Shown: piece by piece, positions 13,293 to 15,841 of the stretch
Layout: each line of letters starts with the position of its first letter
Numbering within the stretch: position 1 is the first letter of the stretch
Assembly: GCA_964509505.1 (NCBI GenBank)
Contig: CAZDYP010000139.1
Span: forward strand, 1-15,841
Source of the DNA: CAZDYP01 sp964509505
Lineage (GTDB): Bacteria; Chloroflexota; Anaerolineae; JACRMK01
Direction: 5' to 3'
DNA: 15,841 bases
The notes under the pieces: generated by a model
What the model was told of the DNA's origin: nothing
What the model saw: the letters and a program-made list of their open reading frames with translations, nothing else
Database searches by the model: none
Translations under genes and position numbers: made by a program

Positions 13293-14492
13293 ATGGACTA
13301 TTCGAAGTTGTTTTCGACAGCGGCAGTTGATCGCGTCGGCACGATGGGCGAGCGGCGTTGGGGACAAGGCGGGATGCTCGCGCCCATCAAGTATTCGTTC
13401 GAGGGCGGCATGCCCGACCCCAGCACGTATCCGATGGAAGCGATTGCCGAGTACACTAAGAAAGTGTGTATGACGGATCGCATGGCGTTGAACTATGGCA
13501 GCATCATGGGCTTCGATGGGATGCGCGAGGTCGTGGTCGAGTTGGAGAACCAGTGGGGAGGGCATCTCGTCAAGCGCGAGAACGTGCTGATTACATCGGG
13601 CGCGAGCCAGGCGTTGCGTTTGGTCTATGAGACGTTGCTCAACCCCGGCGACACGGTGCTGCTCGAAGAAGAGAGCTACATCGCGCAGCAAATCAAAATC
13701 GCCAAGCCCAACGTCGTGACAGTACCGATGGACAACAAGGGTCCCGTCATTGCAGAAATGCGGAAGACGTTGGAGTCGCTCAAAGAGAAGGGCATCACGC
13801 CGAAGTTGTTTTACATCGTCACAGGTATCCACAATCCGATGGGCATCACGACGATTGCGGAACGCTCGAAAGCCGTATTGGCACTGGCTAGGGAATTTGG
13901 TTTCATGATTCTCGAAGACGACCCCTACAGCCGCATCCGCTTCACGGGGCAAGGCGAGCCGAGCATGTATAGCCTCGACGAGACGGGGCAATACGTGATT
14001 CGCGTCGGCACCGTGTCCAAAATTTTGGGCGCGGGTTTGCGTATCGGTTGGGCGATTGCCGACCCAAAACTGTTGCAAGCGTTCCAACAGTTCAAGCAAG
14101 ACGGCGGCACCAACCCGTTCGCGCAGCGCGTCGCGGCGGCGTTCATGAAGGACAACATGTGGTCGCATATCAAGGTTGTGACGGCGTCGTACCTCAATAA
14201 GCGCAATACGATGTTGCAGGCGCTCGACGAAAACTGCAAAGACCTGGCGACGTGGAACGTGCCAGACGGCGGCATTTTCCTGCGCGTCGAGACGCACAAG
14301 GACGTGGACGACGATAAGCTGCTGGAATACTCGCAGCAAGAAGGTGTGGGGTATCGCCCGGGTAAAGCGTTTGCCAGCAACGGCAAAGGCGGCAAAAATC
14401 AGCTGCGCCTCGCGTACAGCTTCCAAGACCCCGAGACGATTACGGAAGGCATCAAGCGGTTGGGCGTGGCGATGCACAAGGCGGCGGACTAA
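13293..14492 (+). CDS. PLP-dependent aminotransferase, LysN/2-aminoadipate type (class I/II)
   Basis: A 399-residue fold-type I aminotransferase that uses pyridoxal phosphate to exchange an amino group with a 2-oxo acid. Landmarks are NYGSIMGFDGMREVV, LITSGASQALRLV, HNPMG (Asn for the cofactor), EDDPYSRI (Asp210 and Tyr212 for the PLP ring), VGTVSKILGAGLRIG with the Schiff-base Lys243, and LRLAYSF with the Arg that binds the substrate carboxylate. The overall layout is that of the 2-aminoadipate/aromatic/branched-chain aminotransferases related to the C-terminal half of MocR regulators; no DNA-binding domain is attached. The ATG at 13293 follows AGGAGG (13278-13283) at 9 bp. Upstream in-frame extension (to 13098) runs through a hairpin and a repeat and is rejected. 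Its partners upstream suggest it produces or uses the oxo acid handled by the ThDP enzyme. Confidence 0.88.
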   Translation: MDYSKLFSTAAVDRVGTMGERRWGQGGMLAPIKYSFEGGMPDPSTYPMEAIAEYTKKVCMTDRMALNYGSIMGFDGMREVVVELENQWGGHLVKRENVLITSGASQALRLVYETLLNPGDTVLLEEESYIAQQIKIAKPNVVTVPMDNKGPVIAEMRKTLESLKEKGITPKLFYIVTGIHNPMGITTIAERSKAVLALAREFGFMILEDDPYSRIRFTGQGEPSMYSLDETGQYVIRVGTVSKILGAGLRIGWAIADPKLLQAFQQFKQDGGTNPFAQRVAAAFMKDNMWSHIKVVTASYLNKRNTMLQALDENCKDLATWNVPDGGIFLRVETHKDVDDDKLLEYSQQEGVGYRPGKAFASNGKGGKNQLRLAYSFQDPETITEGIKRLGVAMHKAAD

Positions 14493-14494
14493 AT

Positions 14495-14522
14495 CAGTAA
14501 ACAGTAGCCAGTAAACAGTAGT
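14495..14522 (+). repeat. 14-bp tandem repeat (CAGTAAACAGTAG)
   Basis: Two 14-bp units, 14495-14508 and 14509-14522, differ only in the last base (C or T). They follow directly after the aminotransferase stop codon. Confidence 0.85.
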
Positions 14523-14525
14523 CAG

Positions 14526-14587
14526 AAACGGGCGGACGTAGGGGCGCACCGGTGTGTGCGCCCAGTGCGCCTGCCCGTTTTGGTTTT
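14526..14587. terminator. Branched palindrome, terminator-like, after the aminotransferase
   Basis: AAACGGGC (14526-14533) pairs with GCCCGTTT (14573-14580), and an inner 8-bp stem, GGGCGCAC/GTGCGCCC (14542-14549 with 14556-14563), closes on a 6-nt loop. The right side continues as TGGTTTT. The outer stem plus weak T-run could terminate the aminotransferase transcript. The GTAGGGGCGCACCGG core looks like a dispersed repeat. Confidence 0.55.
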
Positions 14588-14596
14588 ATCCACGCA

Positions 14597-14629
14597 AGAC
14601 CTCACAGGTTTTAGAAACCTGTGAGGTCT
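14597..14629. repeat. Palindromic repeat with AGACC ends (AGACC-TCACA-GGTTT)
   Basis: A perfect 15-bp stem (14597-14611 with 14615-14629) and a 3-nt loop. Its ends AGACC and GGTTT are the same as in the repeats at 3002 and 3340, but the five-base core between them is TCACA rather than CTAAA. It lies 20 bp upstream of the -10 box of the TIR-FGE gene. Confidence 0.9.
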
Positions 14630-14644
14630 GCGCGACGCGAGTTG

Positions 14645-14653
14645 TGCTATAAT
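14645..14653 (+). promoter_or_regulatory. Extended -10 promoter of the TIR-FGE gene
   Basis: TGCTATAAT at 14645-14653 is a perfect extended -10 (TGnTATAAT). Transcription would start near 14660, about 20 nt before the first in-frame ATG at 14680. No -35 box is clear. The palindrome at 14597-14629 covers the region where it would lie. Confidence 0.6.
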
Positions 14654-14679
14654 CGCTCGCAATTCAGCGCTCATGAGCC

Positions 14680-15841
14680 ATGCTTATGCCTCGCCCCAAA
14701 ATCTTCATCAGCTATAGCCACAAAGACGAACAATTGAAAGATGATCTGGTCACGCATCTCAGTGTGTTGCAAGATGCCGCCGAAATGGTCGAGGTGTGGA
14801 ACGACCAGCGTATCAGCGCAGGGCAAGATTGGAAAGCCGAAATTGAACAGGCGATGAATGAAGCGACGGTGGCGGTCTTGCTCATCAGCGCAAACTTCCT
14901 GACATCGAACTTCATTTTGAAACAAGAAGTGCCGAAGCTGCTTGACCGCCGTCAAAAAGAAGGGATGGTCGTCGTGCCTGTGTTGGCGCGTTCGTGTCTG
15001 TGGCAAGAGGTGAAGTGGTTGAGTGCGATGCAGATTCGCCCGAAGGAGGCGCAACCTGTCTGGCGTCAAGGCGGCATCCATGCCGACGACGAATTGGCGC
15101 TCATTGCCCAAGAAGTCGCTGACTTGGTTAAAGCGGCGCAACGCCAGCAAGCGCAACTTGAGCATGAACGGTTAGCGCGCGAGCAAGCAGCGGCCGAACA
15201 AGCTCGCTTGGCAGAAGAACAAGCCGAGGTCGAACGCTTGGCGCGTGAGCATTACGAGCAGGCACGACAGGCACGCATTCGTGCGGCTGCCGAACGCTTG
15301 GCGCGTGAACGGCTGGAACAGGAAGAGAAAGAACGACAGGAGAAAGAAGAAAGAGAACGCCTTGCGCGCGAGAAAGCCGAGCAAGCACGGCTCGCCAAAG
15401 AGCAAGCCGAAATCGAACGCGCCACGCGTGCGCGCGAGCAACGGGAGAAAGAAGAAAGGGACCGTCGTCTCAAAGAAGAATTGATTCTCACCCTCGCACC
15501 CAACGTCACCCTCGAACTCGTGCGCGTCCCCGCAGGCGAGTTCTGGATGGGTAGCGACAAGAGCAAAGACAAAGATGCTAACGATGACGAGTTGCCACAA
15601 CACAAGGTTCACCTTGACGCTTACCTCATCGGCAAGTATCCTGTGACCGTCGCGCAGTTTGCCGCGTTTGCACAAGCGACCAAACACAAGACACAGGCAG
15701 AAAAAGATGGCAGTAGCTACACATGGGCAGGTAGCAAGTGGGAAGGAGTGAAAGGCGCAGATTGGCAACACCCGCGCGGGCCCCAAAGCGATGTGCGGCA
15801 AAAACAGAATCATCCCGTGACACATATTAGCTGGGACGATG
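14680..15841 (+). CDS. TIR / coiled-coil / FGE-sulfatase-domain protein (cut by the window end)
   Basis: At least 387 residues; the 3' end lies outside. Residues 1-150 are a TIR_2 domain: KIFISYSHKDE, VWNDQRI, DWKAEI, LLISANFLTS, and Glu83 where NAD-cleaving TIR domains have their catalytic Glu. Residues 151-267 are a highly charged Ala/Glu/Arg/Gln coiled coil with internal repeats. From about residue 277 the sequence LELVRVPAGEFWMGSDKSKD marks the start of a formylglycine-generating-enzyme/sulfatase-modifying-factor (C-type-lectin-like) domain, continuing with YPVTVAQFAAFAQ and HPVTHISWDD. In many such proteins the FGE domain is a binding module rather than an oxidase. The ATG at 14680 or the one at 14686 may be used; no clear Shine-Dalgarno precedes either. 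The start has the same TIR architecture as the protein at 2468-2941. Confidence 0.85.
   Translation, partial: MLMPRPKIFISYSHKDEQLKDDLVTHLSVLQDAAEMVEVWNDQRISAGQDWKAEIEQAMNEATVAVLLISANFLTSNFILKQEVPKLLDRRQKEGMVVVPVLARSCLWQEVKWLSAMQIRPKEAQPVWRQGGIHADDELALIAQEVADLVKAAQRQQAQLEHERLAREQAAAEQARLAEEQAEVERLAREHYEQARQARIRAAAERLARERLEQEEKERQEKEERERLAREKAEQARLAKEQAEIERATRAREQREKEERDRRLKEELILTLAPNVTLELVRVPAGEFWMGSDKSKDKDANDDELPQHKVHLDAYLIGKYPVTVAQFAAFAQATKHKTQAEKDGSSYTWAGSKWEGVKGADWQHPRGPQSDVRQKQNHPVTHISWDD

Noticed and set aside
12657..14549. Long open frame on the - strand (630 residues)
   Set aside because: It lies opposite the ligase C-terminus and the aminotransferase, both of which carry clear family motifs. 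Its translation is His/Arg-rich with no recognisable domain, as expected of a shadow frame in GC-rich DNA.

Overview
The window is 15.8 kb of GC-rich bacterial DNA. It resembles a Chloroflexota (Anaerolineae-like) chromosome segment, but that is an inference from gene content (GH1 glucosidase, Uma2, PrsW-like, TIR and TIR-FGE proteins) and from many short intergenic palindromes; no rRNA or other strict marker gene is present. Almost every gene is on the + strand; one small zinc-ribbon gene is on the - strand.

Region 1 (1-2301): the C-terminal part of a GH1 beta-glucosidase whose reading frame is broken at the acid/base motif, then an MFS transporter that probably has a leaderless mRNA. Region 2 (2302-3388): a stand-alone TIR-domain protein and about 440 bp of structured non-coding DNA ending in a clear sigma70-type promoter. 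Region 3 (3389-8986): a secreted M4 (thermolysin-family) metalloprotease with accessory C-terminal domains, a PrsW-like membrane protein with an N-terminal zinc finger, a Uma2-family nuclease-like protein, a membrane-anchored PsbP-like protein, and a small protein resembling emfourin, the M4-protease inhibitor. The last four lie close together, end at a strong intrinsic terminator and may be one operon, possibly with the protease. A convergent zinc-ribbon gene shares that terminator.

Region 4 (9300-14492): a promoter (TTGCCA-17-TACAAT) leads into a benzoylformate-decarboxylase-like ThDP enzyme and a 4-coumarate-CoA-ligase-like acyl-CoA synthetase, followed by a PLP aminotransferase of the LysN/2-aminoadipate type with its own promoter and a leader containing a terminator-like hairpin. 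Together they suggest processing of an amino acid through a 2-oxo acid, an aldehyde or acid and an acyl-CoA; the substrate is unknown. Region 5 (14493-15841): repeats, an extended -10 promoter and the start of a large TIR / coiled-coil / formylglycine-generating-enzyme-like protein that runs off the window.

The most interesting signals are the TIR-FGE protein, the M4 protease near a possible cognate inhibitor, the M4 promoter/leader architecture with a repeat hairpin against the ribosome binding site, the leader terminator of the aminotransferase, and a palindrome family with constant ends and a changing core.
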